Shown here: positions 1-5,653 of the stretch, piece after piece
Position numbering within the stretch: the first letter of the stretch is position 1
How the letters are laid out: every line of letters starts with the position of its first letter
From: Gammaproteobacteria bacterium
GTDB taxonomy: Bacteria > Pseudomonadota > Gammaproteobacteria > Chromatiales > Chromatiaceae
DNA: 7,972 nt
Assembly: GCA_020630035.1 (NCBI GenBank)
Contig: JAHDCB010000073.1
Coordinates: forward strand, 1-7,972
Direction of reading: 5' to 3'
The notes under the pieces: generated by a model
Seen by the model: the letters and a program-made list of their open reading frames with translations, nothing else
The model's database searches: none
Told to the model about the DNA's origin: nothing
Made by a program: the position numbers and the translations under genes

Positions 1-161
1 GGACGGGTATTCTGGCGACCCTCGGAGAAGCCCCCTGACGGGTAACGCTGAAACGAATTTTATGTGCCTCAGCTATTACGCCACATCAATTTGAATCGCA
101 CCCCCAGGGGAATGGCATTTTGACAAACCATGCATTTTAATTTAAATTGCTCCGGCTGAAT
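1..161. other. Left-edge non-coding stretch, nothing recognised
   Basis: No gene can be supported here. One frame is open from the left edge to a TGA at 92-94 (about 30 codons), but the peptide matches no family I recognise. The other two plus frames close at 36-38 and 43-45. If a gene enters from the left, only its last few residues are visible. I looked for dnaA, often found upstream of rpmH, and for DnaA boxes of the TTATNCACA type, and saw neither. Confidence 0.4.
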
Positions 162-223
162 CCAGGGGGCGTTCTCGATTAGCTGAGAGGCAATGACTTT
201 GGGTCATTTTTTGTGCTGACAAG
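162..223 (+). repeat. 62-bp interspersed repeat, copy A
   Basis: This segment aligns without gaps to 4291-4352 (constant offset 4129) at 49 of 62 positions by hand count. Identical blocks are CCAGGGGGC at the left end, ATTAGCTG in the middle and a 13-base run ATTTTTTGTGCTG (206-218) on the right. Similarity stops at both ends, which defines the unit. The centre forms a stem-loop (AATGAC 192-197 with GTCATT 203-208) followed by T residues. This copy lies 157 bp before rpmH in non-coding DNA. Whether it is a mobile repeat, a family of terminators or an RNA element cannot be decided from two copies. Confidence 0.8.
192..212 (+). terminator. Stem-loop plus T-run in repeat copy A
   Basis: AATGAC (192-197) pairs with GTCATT (203-208) across a 5-nt loop, and four further T residues follow. 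The shape is that of an intrinsic terminator on the plus strand, which would insulate rpmH from transcription arriving from the left. The 6-bp, AT-rich stem is weak, so termination is an inference. The sequence equivalent at 4322-4341 keeps the structure. Confidence 0.35.
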
Positions 224-310
224 ATGTGATGAGCAGTCATAGTTGTTCTATTGCGACGAATTGCAACGCAGTCGGCGCGGAAAAGGGCCGCAATCAAACC
301 CTGAAACTGA

Positions 311-335
311 TTGAGAAATCTCCCAACACTATAAA
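311..335 (+). promoter_or_regulatory. Possible rpmH promoter, weak
   Basis: TATAAA at 330-335 is a good -10 candidate, about 45 nt before the rpmH start. TTGAGA at 311-316 resembles a -35 box, but the spacer is only 13 bp against the usual 16-18, so the pair is not a clean sigma-70 promoter. The true -35 may be poorer and further upstream. A promoter is expected here because rpmH opens the plus-strand run. Confidence 0.3.
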
Positions 336-380
336 CGCTTGGCGCCGTGCGCTCAAGCATGCTACTCAAGGCACATCGTA

Positions 381-530
381 ATGAAAAGAACTTTTCAGCC
401 CAGCAACCTGAAACGCGCCCACACACACGGGTTTCGTGCACGCATGGCCACCAAAAGTGGTCGTAAGGTGATCAATGCCCGTCGCGCTAAAGGACGTGTC
501 CGACTAACACCTGCTGTCAATACACGCTAG
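381..530 (+). CDS. rpmH: 50S ribosomal protein L34
   Basis: This encodes a small, very basic protein of the large ribosomal subunit, 49 aa against 46 in E. coli. The family signature is nearly complete: MKRTFQPSNLKR at the N-terminus, then HGFRARMATKSGRKV and RRAKGRVRLT. It has a short C-terminal extension (PAVNTR). The ATG at 381 is chosen because the family begins exactly with MKRTFQPS and because AAGG at 368-371 lies 9 nt upstream. An in-frame ATG at 339 would add 14 residues foreign to the family. It heads the rpmH-rnpA pair conserved across bacteria. Its TAG stop is in the same frame as rnpA, 12 nt upstream of the rnpA start. Confidence 0.97.
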   Translation: MKRTFQPSNLKRAHTHGFRARMATKSGRKVINARRAKGRVRLTPAVNTR

Positions 531-542
531 CTCAGCTACTCG

Positions 543-905
543 ATGGTTCGCATCACGCAAGCCTTCCCACGCCACAACCGCTTACTGAACCGGGCGGATT
601 TCCAGCGAGTCTTTCAAGCACCGCTGAAATCATCTGACGCTTTATTCACGGTACTCGCCAGACCATCTGCAGCCGGCCATGCCCGCCTGGGATTAGCCAT
701 CGCCCGCAAACAACTCAGATCTGCCGTAGATCGCAATCGCATTAAACGACTGTCGCGCGAATATTTCCGCCAGCACACGATTGCTGCTCTGGATTATGTG
801 ATCATGGCGCGCAAAGCAGCCGGTGCGCGCACAAATACCCAAGTACACTCCAGCCTGGCCCGCCATTTCCAACGGTTGGCCATACATACCAGTCACCTGG
901 CCTGA
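543..905 (+). CDS. rnpA: Ribonuclease P protein component
   Basis: RnpA is the protein subunit that binds the RNase P RNA and the 5' leader of pre-tRNA, helping the ribozyme mature tRNA 5' ends in the cytoplasm. The protein has 120 aa, normal for the family. Visible signatures are the N-terminal RLLNRADFQRVF (13-24), RLGLAIARK (48-56) and the RNR motif in DRNRIKRLSREYFR (63-76), which contacts the RNA. The ATG at 543 is the first possible start, since the same frame is closed by the rpmH stop at 528-530. No clear Shine-Dalgarno precedes it, so translation is probably coupled to rpmH. In many proteobacteria yidD follows directly, but here only 48 bp separate rnpA from yidC. Confidence 0.96.
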   Translation: MVRITQAFPRHNRLLNRADFQRVFQAPLKSSDALFTVLARPSAAGHARLGLAIARKQLRSAVDRNRIKRLSREYFRQHTIAALDYVIMARKAAGARTNTQVHSSLARHFQRLAIHTSHLA

Positions 906-953
906 AGCATCCCCACCCGACATCCGCACCTCTCCCGGAGAACCTCAAACTGT

Positions 954-2597
954 ATGGATAATATCCGCCTGTTTTTAATGTTAGGCCTCGGCTTTATCGG
1001 ATTATTACTCTGGGAAGCTTGGCAAGCCGATTATGTGGTTCCGCAGCATGCCATCAACTCGACCCCATCCACATCGCAAACTGTAACGGATGCAGACACT
1101 GCCACTCCGGAAATTCCACTCAATGCTAACGTCGACGCTGCACCTGTCGTCGCCCCAGTAGCAACCACACCAGCAAAACGCCTGATCCAGGTACGCACCG
1201 ACACCCTGGACCTGCAGATTGATGCCCGTGGTGGCACCATCGTGGACGCCAAACTCATGCAGTATCCCGTTGCGGTGGATACGCCCGAGATCAAATTTCA
1301 GTTGTTAAGCCAACGCCTGAACGACTACTTTATCGCACAAAGCGGCCTGCTCAGTACTGAGCAGACACGCACACCAACTCATGAGTCCATCTTCCACTCA
1401 GCGCAGCAGCAATATTCCATGCCGGAAGATGCTGATCAGCTCATTGTTGATCTGACCTGGCAGGCACCGGATGGCCTCACGGTGATTAAACGCTTCACAT
1501 TTCAACGCGGCAGCCACGCTATTCAACTCAGCCATCTGGTACACAACGACTCAGCCCAGCCCTGGAAGGGTCGCGATTATCGCCAGTTCCAGCGTAGTGA
1601 ACCTGCAGATGGCGGTAACTTTTTCATGTACACCTACACAGGTGGCGCCATCTATAGCCCGCAGGATAAATATCAGAAATATGATTTTGCCGACCTGAAC
1701 GCCGGGTTACTGAACCAAGATGTAGTCGATGGCTGGGTTGCCATGCTGCAACATTATTTCCTGGGCGCATTTATCCCGCCAAGAAATAACAATCAGCACT
1801 TTTACAGCAAAGGACTGAACAATGGTCGCTCTGTAATCGGTACCTATAGTGCTGCACAGACACTTGCTCCCGGAGAACACGGCCAGTTTGATGGCATTCT
1901 GTTCATCGGACCCAAGCTACGTACAGAGTTGGAGCACCTGGCAGAAGGGCTGGATCTGACCGTCGATTATGGCTTCCTGGTCTTCATCGCCAAACCAATG
2001 CACTGGGTGCTGGAACAGATCAATCACTATATCGGTAACTGGGGGTGGACGATTATCCTGTTCACCCTGCTGATCAAGCTACTATTTTTCAAGTTATCTG
2101 AAAAAAGCTACCACTCTATGGCGAACATGCGCAAGCTGGCACCACGTATTCAGGCCATGAAAGACCGATACGGTGACGACAAGCAACGCATGCAAAAGGC
2201 CATGATGGATTTGTATAAAAAAGAAAAAATCAATCCTTTAGGTGGTTGCCTGCCGATGCTGATACAGATGCCGTTTTTTATTGCATTGTACTGGGTGCTG
2301 CTGGAAAGCGTTGAAATGCGCCAGGCACCCTGGATTTTATGGATCACTGATCTTTCCATTAAAGATCCTTATTACATTCTGCCCTTGCTGATGGGGGCCA
2401 CTATGTATTTCCAGCAAAAACTGAACCCTGTTCCAACTGACCCGATGCAGGCAAAAATGATGCAGTATCTGCCTTGGATATTCACCGTGATGTTCGCCTT
2501 TTTCCCTGCCGGGCTCGTATTGTACTGGGCAACCAATAACCTGTTGTCCATTGCCCAGCAATGGGTCATTACTCGTCAGGTAGAACAACAGCGCTGA
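954..2597 (+). CDS. yidC: Membrane protein insertase YidC/Oxa1
   Basis: YidC inserts and folds inner-membrane proteins, alone or with SecYEG. At 547 aa it has the Gram-negative architecture. A first membrane helix (about 4-22) is followed by a linker rich in Ala, Thr and Pro, then a large periplasmic P1 domain (about 75-335). A conserved core follows, with membrane segments near 358-380, 433-453, 470-488 and 505-527. Core signatures are HSMANMRKLAP (387-397), GDDKQRMQ, KEKINPLGGCLPMLIQMP (423-440), RQAPW and DPYYILP. The cytosol-facing groove position that is Arg in E. coli is Lys375 here, which keeps the positive charge. GGAG at 937-940 serves as Shine-Dalgarno. Its stop overlaps the purK start by one base. 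mnmE, a common next gene, is not present. Confidence 0.97.
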   Translation: MDNIRLFLMLGLGFIGLLLWEAWQADYVVPQHAINSTPSTSQTVTDADTATPEIPLNANVDAAPVVAPVATTPAKRLIQVRTDTLDLQIDARGGTIVDAKLMQYPVAVDTPEIKFQLLSQRLNDYFIAQSGLLSTEQTRTPTHESIFHSAQQQYSMPEDADQLIVDLTWQAPDGLTVIKRFTFQRGSHAIQLSHLVHNDSAQPWKGRDYRQFQRSEPADGGNFFMYTYTGGAIYSPQDKYQKYDFADLNAGLLNQDVVDGWVAMLQHYFLGAFIPPRNNNQHFYSKGLNNGRSVIGTYSAAQTLAPGEHGQFDGILFIGPKLRTELEHLAEGLDLTVDYGFLVFIAKPMHWVLEQINHYIGNWGWTIILFTLLIKLLFFKLSEKSYHSMANMRKLAPRIQAMKDRYGDDKQRMQKAMMDLYKKEKINPLGGCLPMLIQMPFFIALYWVLLESVEMRQAPWILWITDLSIKDPYYILPLLMGATMYFQQKLNPVPTDPMQAKMMQYLPWIFTVMFAFFPAGLVLYWATNNLLSIAQQWVITRQVEQQR

Positions 2598-3757
2598 TGT
2601 CAGTCAAAACCACGCCATCGGCACATATCGGTATTGTCGGCGGCGGCCAGCTGGGCCGTATGCTGGTACAGGCGGCTGCACGCTTCGGCTGCTCCTGTAC
2701 GATACTGGACCCTGACCCTGACTGCCCGGCAGGACAGATCGCTGCCGACCAGATAGTTGGCAGTTGCCATGATGATACTCAGCTGCGCCGATTGGCCGCA
2801 GCCTGCGACCTGATCACCTACGAACATGAGGATATCAACAGCAAGACCCTGGGCCAGTTAGCAGCAGAAGGCCATACCATCTATCCTGAGCCACACATTC
2901 TGGCCATTATTCAGGACAAACTCAGCCAGAAACAATATCTGCAGCAACATCATATCCCCACAGCACCGTTCATTGCGTTAGATCAACCTAATCAACAAGC
3001 CTGCGATAACTTCGGCTATCCGCTGGTACAAAAAGCTCGTCGCGGTGGCTACGATGGACGCGGTGTACAGATCATGCATAGCGCAGCGGACTTTGTACAC
3101 TACCTGCCAGTACCATCCCTGCTGGAAGCCTGCGTACCCATTCAAAAAGAATTAGCGGTCATGGTAGCGCGCGGCCAGGATGGCCACAGCATCGCCTACC
3201 CACCAGTAGAAATGCATTTTCATCCTGAGCATAACCTGCTGGATCTGTTGCTGGCACCAGCAGATATTCCGGCAGACACCGCTACAGCAGCACGCGATCT
3301 GGCACTGCAAGTGGTGAATACCCTGCAAGGTGTCGGAATCTTCGGCATAGAACTATTTCTGAATACGCAGGGACAATTGCTGGTCAACGAAATCGCACCC
3401 CGCACCCATAACTCAGGGCACCATACACTGGATGCACACATCACAGACCAGTTTGAACAACAATTGCGCGCTATCCTGGGTTTACCGTTAGGCAGTACGG
3501 ATGCACTCAGCCCAGCAGCTATGATTAACTTACTGGGGGCCAACAACTATCGCGGTATACCCACTGTCTGCGGCTTAGACACTGCCCTGAAACAGCCCGG
3601 CGTCTGTTACCACTGGTACGCAAAAAAAGAGACGCGTCCCCAGCGTAAAATGGGGCATATCACTATCCTGAATACCAACCTTACCAAAGCTCGCACCATG
3701 GCTACCCGGATCCGAGAACAGCTCCAGATACAAGGCAACACACATGGCCGCCTCTGA
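2597..3757 (+). CDS. purK: N5-carboxyaminoimidazole ribonucleotide synthase
   Basis: PurK is an ATP-grasp enzyme that uses ATP and bicarbonate to convert AIR to N5-CAIR in purine synthesis; PurE then rearranges the product. The 386-aa protein is a normal length. It shows an N-terminal nucleotide-binding-like GIVGGGQLGRM (12-22), ITYEHEDI (73-80), the ATP-grasp loop KARRGGYDGRG (146-156), the metal-binding EIAPRTHNSGHHT (265-277) and the C-terminal RPQRKMGH (347-354). I chose ATG 2597, which overlaps the yidC stop (TGATG). An in-frame ATG at 2561 would lie deeper in yidC and add 12 unrelated residues. No good Shine-Dalgarno is close, so re-initiation after yidC is likely. Gene order is purK then purE, the reverse of the common purEK order. 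Confidence 0.95.
   Translation: MSVKTTPSAHIGIVGGGQLGRMLVQAAARFGCSCTILDPDPDCPAGQIAADQIVGSCHDDTQLRRLAAACDLITYEHEDINSKTLGQLAAEGHTIYPEPHILAIIQDKLSQKQYLQQHHIPTAPFIALDQPNQQACDNFGYPLVQKARRGGYDGRGVQIMHSAADFVHYLPVPSLLEACVPIQKELAVMVARGQDGHSIAYPPVEMHFHPEHNLLDLLLAPADIPADTATAARDLALQVVNTLQGVGIFGIELFLNTQGQLLVNEIAPRTHNSGHHTLDAHITDQFEQQLRAILGLPLGSTDALSPAAMINLLGANNYRGIPTVCGLDTALKQPGVCYHWYAKKETRPQRKMGHITILNTNLTKARTMATRIREQLQIQGNTHGRL
3732..3746 (+). promoter_or_regulatory. Ribosome binding site deciding the purE start
   Basis: AAGG at 3732-3735 lies 8 nt before the ATG at 3744, inside the end of purK. The alternative in-frame ATG at 3795, closer to the conserved core, lacks a comparable site. This favours the 191-aa PurE with an N-terminal extension. 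Confidence 0.55.
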
Positions 3758-4319
3758 AAACGTTGCGAACACAGCAATTTTCAAAGATGCCGATATGCCT
3801 GAGATCGGCATTGTCATGGGTAGCGACTCAGATTTGTCAGTCATGCAGGCTGCTGCTGACCAACTGGATGAGTTCCAACTCGCCTATAACATGACGATTG
3901 TCTCAGCTCACCGCACGCCTGACCGACTATACCAGTATGCGCGTGCAGCAGCAGACTGCGGGCTACGCGTGATCATCGCAGGAGCCGGCGGCGCTGCCCA
4001 CCTGCCAGGCATGATAGCCGCCATCACACCCCTCCCAGTCATCGGCGTACCGGTAAAAACTCAGGCGCTTGGCGGACAAGACTCATTATTGTCCATCGTA
4101 CAGATGCCTGGTGGTGTGCCAGTCGCTACCGTCGCGATCAACGGTGCTAAAAACGCCGGCATTCTGGCAGCTCAGATGCTCGGTGCACATGATCTGACCG
4201 TACGCAGGAGGATTCACGATTACAAGACCCAGCTAGCCGCAGATGTGATGGCGAAAGTCGCTGCCTGGGAAAACACGGACCAGGCACAAGCCAGGGGGCA
4301 TTCTCAATTAGCTGGATAA
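3744..4319 (+). CDS. purE: N5-carboxyaminoimidazole ribonucleotide mutase (class I PurE)
   Basis: PurE converts N5-CAIR, the PurK product, to CAIR in de novo purine synthesis; class I enzymes are cytoplasmic octamers. Family signatures are IVMGSDSD (23-30), SAHRTPDR (54-61, with the catalytic His at 56), IIAGAGGAAHLPGM (77-90), GVPV (101-104) and SIVQMPGGVPV (117-127). Presence of the PurK partner fits a class I enzyme. At 191 aa it is longer than the 169 aa of E. coli. About 20 extra residues precede the core if ATG 3744 is used (ATG 3795 would remove 17), and there is a C-terminal tail. The last eight to nine residues are encoded by repeat copy B. It overlaps purK by 14 nt, implying coupled translation, and converges with argE, with 13 bp between the stops. 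Confidence 0.95.
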   Translation: MAASENVANTAIFKDADMPEIGIVMGSDSDLSVMQAAADQLDEFQLAYNMTIVSAHRTPDRLYQYARAAADCGLRVIIAGAGGAAHLPGMIAAITPLPVIGVPVKTQALGGQDSLLSIVQMPGGVPVATVAINGAKNAGILAAQMLGAHDLTVRRRIHDYKTQLAADVMAKVAAWENTDQAQARGHSQLAG

Positions 4320-4352
4320 CCATAACTCTGCGTTATTTTTTGTGCTGGCAAG
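4291..4352 (+). repeat. 62-bp interspersed repeat, copy B, at the purE/argE junction
   Basis: This is the second copy of the unit at 162-223, in the same orientation. It carries CCAGGGGGC, ATTAGCTG and ATTTTTTGTGCTG at the same spacing. It covers the last codons and stop of purE (residues 183/184-191) and, on the other strand, the last five to six codons and stop of argE. Both protein tails (RGHSQLAG and CQHKK) are therefore repeat-derived. The stem-loop is kept while its sequence changed. The 195:205 G-C pair of copy A is 4324:4334 A-T here, a compensatory change. Confidence 0.8.
4322..4341 (+). terminator. Stem-loop plus T-run after purE
   Basis: ATAAC (4322-4326) pairs with GTTAT (4332-4336) over a 5-nt loop, and five more T residues follow, directly after the purE stop at 4317-4319. 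A second ATAAC at 4316-4320 could compete for the same right arm. It is placed where a terminator for the plus-strand run is expected, but the 5-bp stem is AT-rich and weak. Read on the minus strand the hairpin has no T-run after it, so it is not an obvious terminator for argE. Confidence 0.45.
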
Positions 4353-5490
4353 GAAAAACACAAAACTCCCGGATCAGCTCGCGCAACAATGTCACACAAG
4401 GCCGAATCTGATCCAATGGCAGATATTCGTCTGGTTGATGCGCTACATCAATACAGCCCGGGCCTAACACCACGACATCCATCCCCATCTGTTGCAGATA
4501 AGGTGCTTCTGTGCCAAAAGCAACTGCCTGTGGCTCACAGCCACTCAGTCTGGCAGCTGCTTGTACAATCGCCGCATCGGCATCCGCCGCAAATGCTGGC
4601 ACACCCTCAAACAATGACTCAAAAACCAGTTGCAGCCCGGTATTCGCCAGACGCTGTTGTAGCCGCTGATGCAATAAGGCTCGCAGCACCGGAATTTCCA
4701 TGCCGGGTAACGGACGCAAATCAATCGACAAGTCACACTGCCCGCAGATCCGATTCGGATTGTCACCACCATGAATATGGCCGAAATTCATCGTCGGCAC
4801 CGGCACACTGAACAATGGATTCCGATACCGCTGCTGTAACTCAGCACGCAGCACAAGCAGCTCATCCATAACCTGGCACATTCCTTCCAACGCACTCCTG
4901 CCCAGAGCCGGGTCACTAGAGTGACCAGACTGGCCGACCACCCTGATCCCCTCCATCATCACACCCTTATGCATCCGCACCGGCTGCAGGCCGGTTGGCT
5001 CACCAATCACGGGATGACTGGCGCCAATCTCCGCAGATACCAACGCCTTCGCACCCGACATAGAACTCTCTTCATCCGCCGTTGCGATCAGATACAAGGG
5101 TGCCTGCAACTGGTCTGCCGGAATATCCTGAGCTGCGGCTATCGCTAACGCCAGAAAAGACTTCATATCGGTGCTGCCAAGGCCGTACAAACGGTTATCT
5201 TTTTCTGTCGCCTGAAACGGATCGGTTGACCACAACATATCATCATAGGGTACCGTATCCGTATGACCGGACAACACCAGCCCACCAGCCCCGCTACCCT
5301 TCACTGCAATCAGATTCGCTTTCTCAGGCCGACCAGGAACTGACTGAATCTGCACCGCAAAATCTGACTCTTCTAACCAATTGGCCAGCAAATCAATCAC
5401 TGCCCGGTTACTCATATCAAATGACGGATTGACACTACTCACTGACGGTGTCGCAATCAATTGACGAATACGATCTTCAATAGCGAGCAT
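4333..5490 (-). CDS. argE: Acetylornithine deacetylase
   Basis: ArgE is a cytoplasmic zinc-dependent M20-family amidohydrolase that releases ornithine and acetate from N-acetylornithine in linear arginine biosynthesis. Its 385 aa compare with 383 in E. coli. Metal and catalytic signatures are in order: SGHTDTVP (74-81, His76 and the supporting Asp78), YGLGSTDMK (102-110, bridging Asp108), ADEESSMSG (138-146, Glu140/Glu141), IGEPTG (162-167, Glu164) and AHQPDEY (350-356, His351). The dimerisation-domain motif SGHSSDP (188-194) is also visible. The M20 family also holds succinyl-diaminopimelate desuccinylase (DapE), but the overall sequence fits ArgE better. The start codon at 5488-5490 has only a weak purine stretch upstream, and I found no convincing promoter. 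Its last residues lie in repeat copy B. It diverges from katG. Confidence 0.93.
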   Translation of the reverse strand: MLAIEDRIRQLIATPSVSSVNPSFDMSNRAVIDLLANWLEESDFAVQIQSVPGRPEKANLIAVKGSGAGGLVLSGHTDTVPYDDMLWSTDPFQATEKDNRLYGLGSTDMKSFLALAIAAAQDIPADQLQAPLYLIATADEESSMSGAKALVSAEIGASHPVIGEPTGLQPVRMHKGVMMEGIRVVGQSGHSSDPALGRSALEGMCQVMDELLVLRAELQQRYRNPLFSVPVPTMNFGHIHGGDNPNRICGQCDLSIDLRPLPGMEIPVLRALLHQRLQQRLANTGLQLVFESLFEGVPAFAADADAAIVQAAARLSGCEPQAVAFGTEAPYLQQMGMDVVVLGPGCIDVAHQPDEYLPLDQIRPCVTLLRELIREFCVFPCQHKK

Positions 5491-5590
5491 AGGTGGATCC
5501 GGCTCTGTATCAATACGGAAAAATGCTTCAGTTCACTGGCTGATTGCGGTATAGTCAGGTAGGTATGACTCATCATCATAGCGCACTGAA

Positions 5591-5619
5591 TTGATGGAAA
5601 ATCACGATTTTTTTATAGA
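5591..5619 (+). promoter_or_regulatory. Probable katG sigma-70 promoter
   Basis: TTGATG (5591-5596) and TATAGA (5614-5619) are separated by exactly 17 bp, and each matches the consensus at 4 of 6 positions, with an AT-rich spacer ending in a T-run. Transcription would start near 5626, about 25 nt before the ATG at 5651. An alternative TATAGT at 5550-5555 with TTCAGT at 5527-5532 (17-bp spacing) is weaker. A 9-bp near-palindrome ATGACTCAT at 5565-5573 could be an operator, but nothing else supports that. Confidence 0.5.
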
Positions 5620-5637
5620 TGCCAGTCTCACAACACC

Positions 5638-5653
5638 AAGAGGGACACTCATG
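5638..5653 (+). promoter_or_regulatory. Ribosome binding site deciding the katG start
   Basis: AAGAGGGA (5638-5645) sits 5 nt before the ATG at 5651. It selects this start over the in-frame ATG at 5591, which overlaps the candidate -35 box and has no comparable site. The chosen start also places a typical signal peptide at the N-terminus. Confidence 0.75.

Noticed and set aside
103..122. Possible third copy of the repeat, starting with CCCCCAGGGG
   Set aside because: Only about seven bases match the repeat's left end; the middle block, stem-loop and T-run are absent.
142..441. Minus-strand 99-codon open frame across the rpmH upstream region
   Set aside because: Its first third is antisense to rpmH, the peptide fits no family, and the rest crosses the repeat and the expected promoter.
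2076..2078. Lys375 in YidC where E. coli has an Arg in the hydrophilic groove
   Set aside because: The charge is conserved, and Lys at this position is, from memory, not rare in proteobacterial YidC; not evidence of altered function.
4389..4811. Plus-strand open frames inside argE (also 5082-5432)
   Set aside because: They are antisense to a well-conserved argE, have no family features and no ribosome binding sites.
5551..5619. OxyR site from ATAG/GTAT elements upstream of katG
   Set aside because: Element spacings (12 and 15) do not follow the regular 11-bp period of the OxyR consensus, and only some quarter sites match.
5591..5650. Longer KatG starting at the ATG at 5591
   Set aside because: It overlaps the best promoter, has no ribosome binding site and would bury the signal peptide 20 residues inside the protein.
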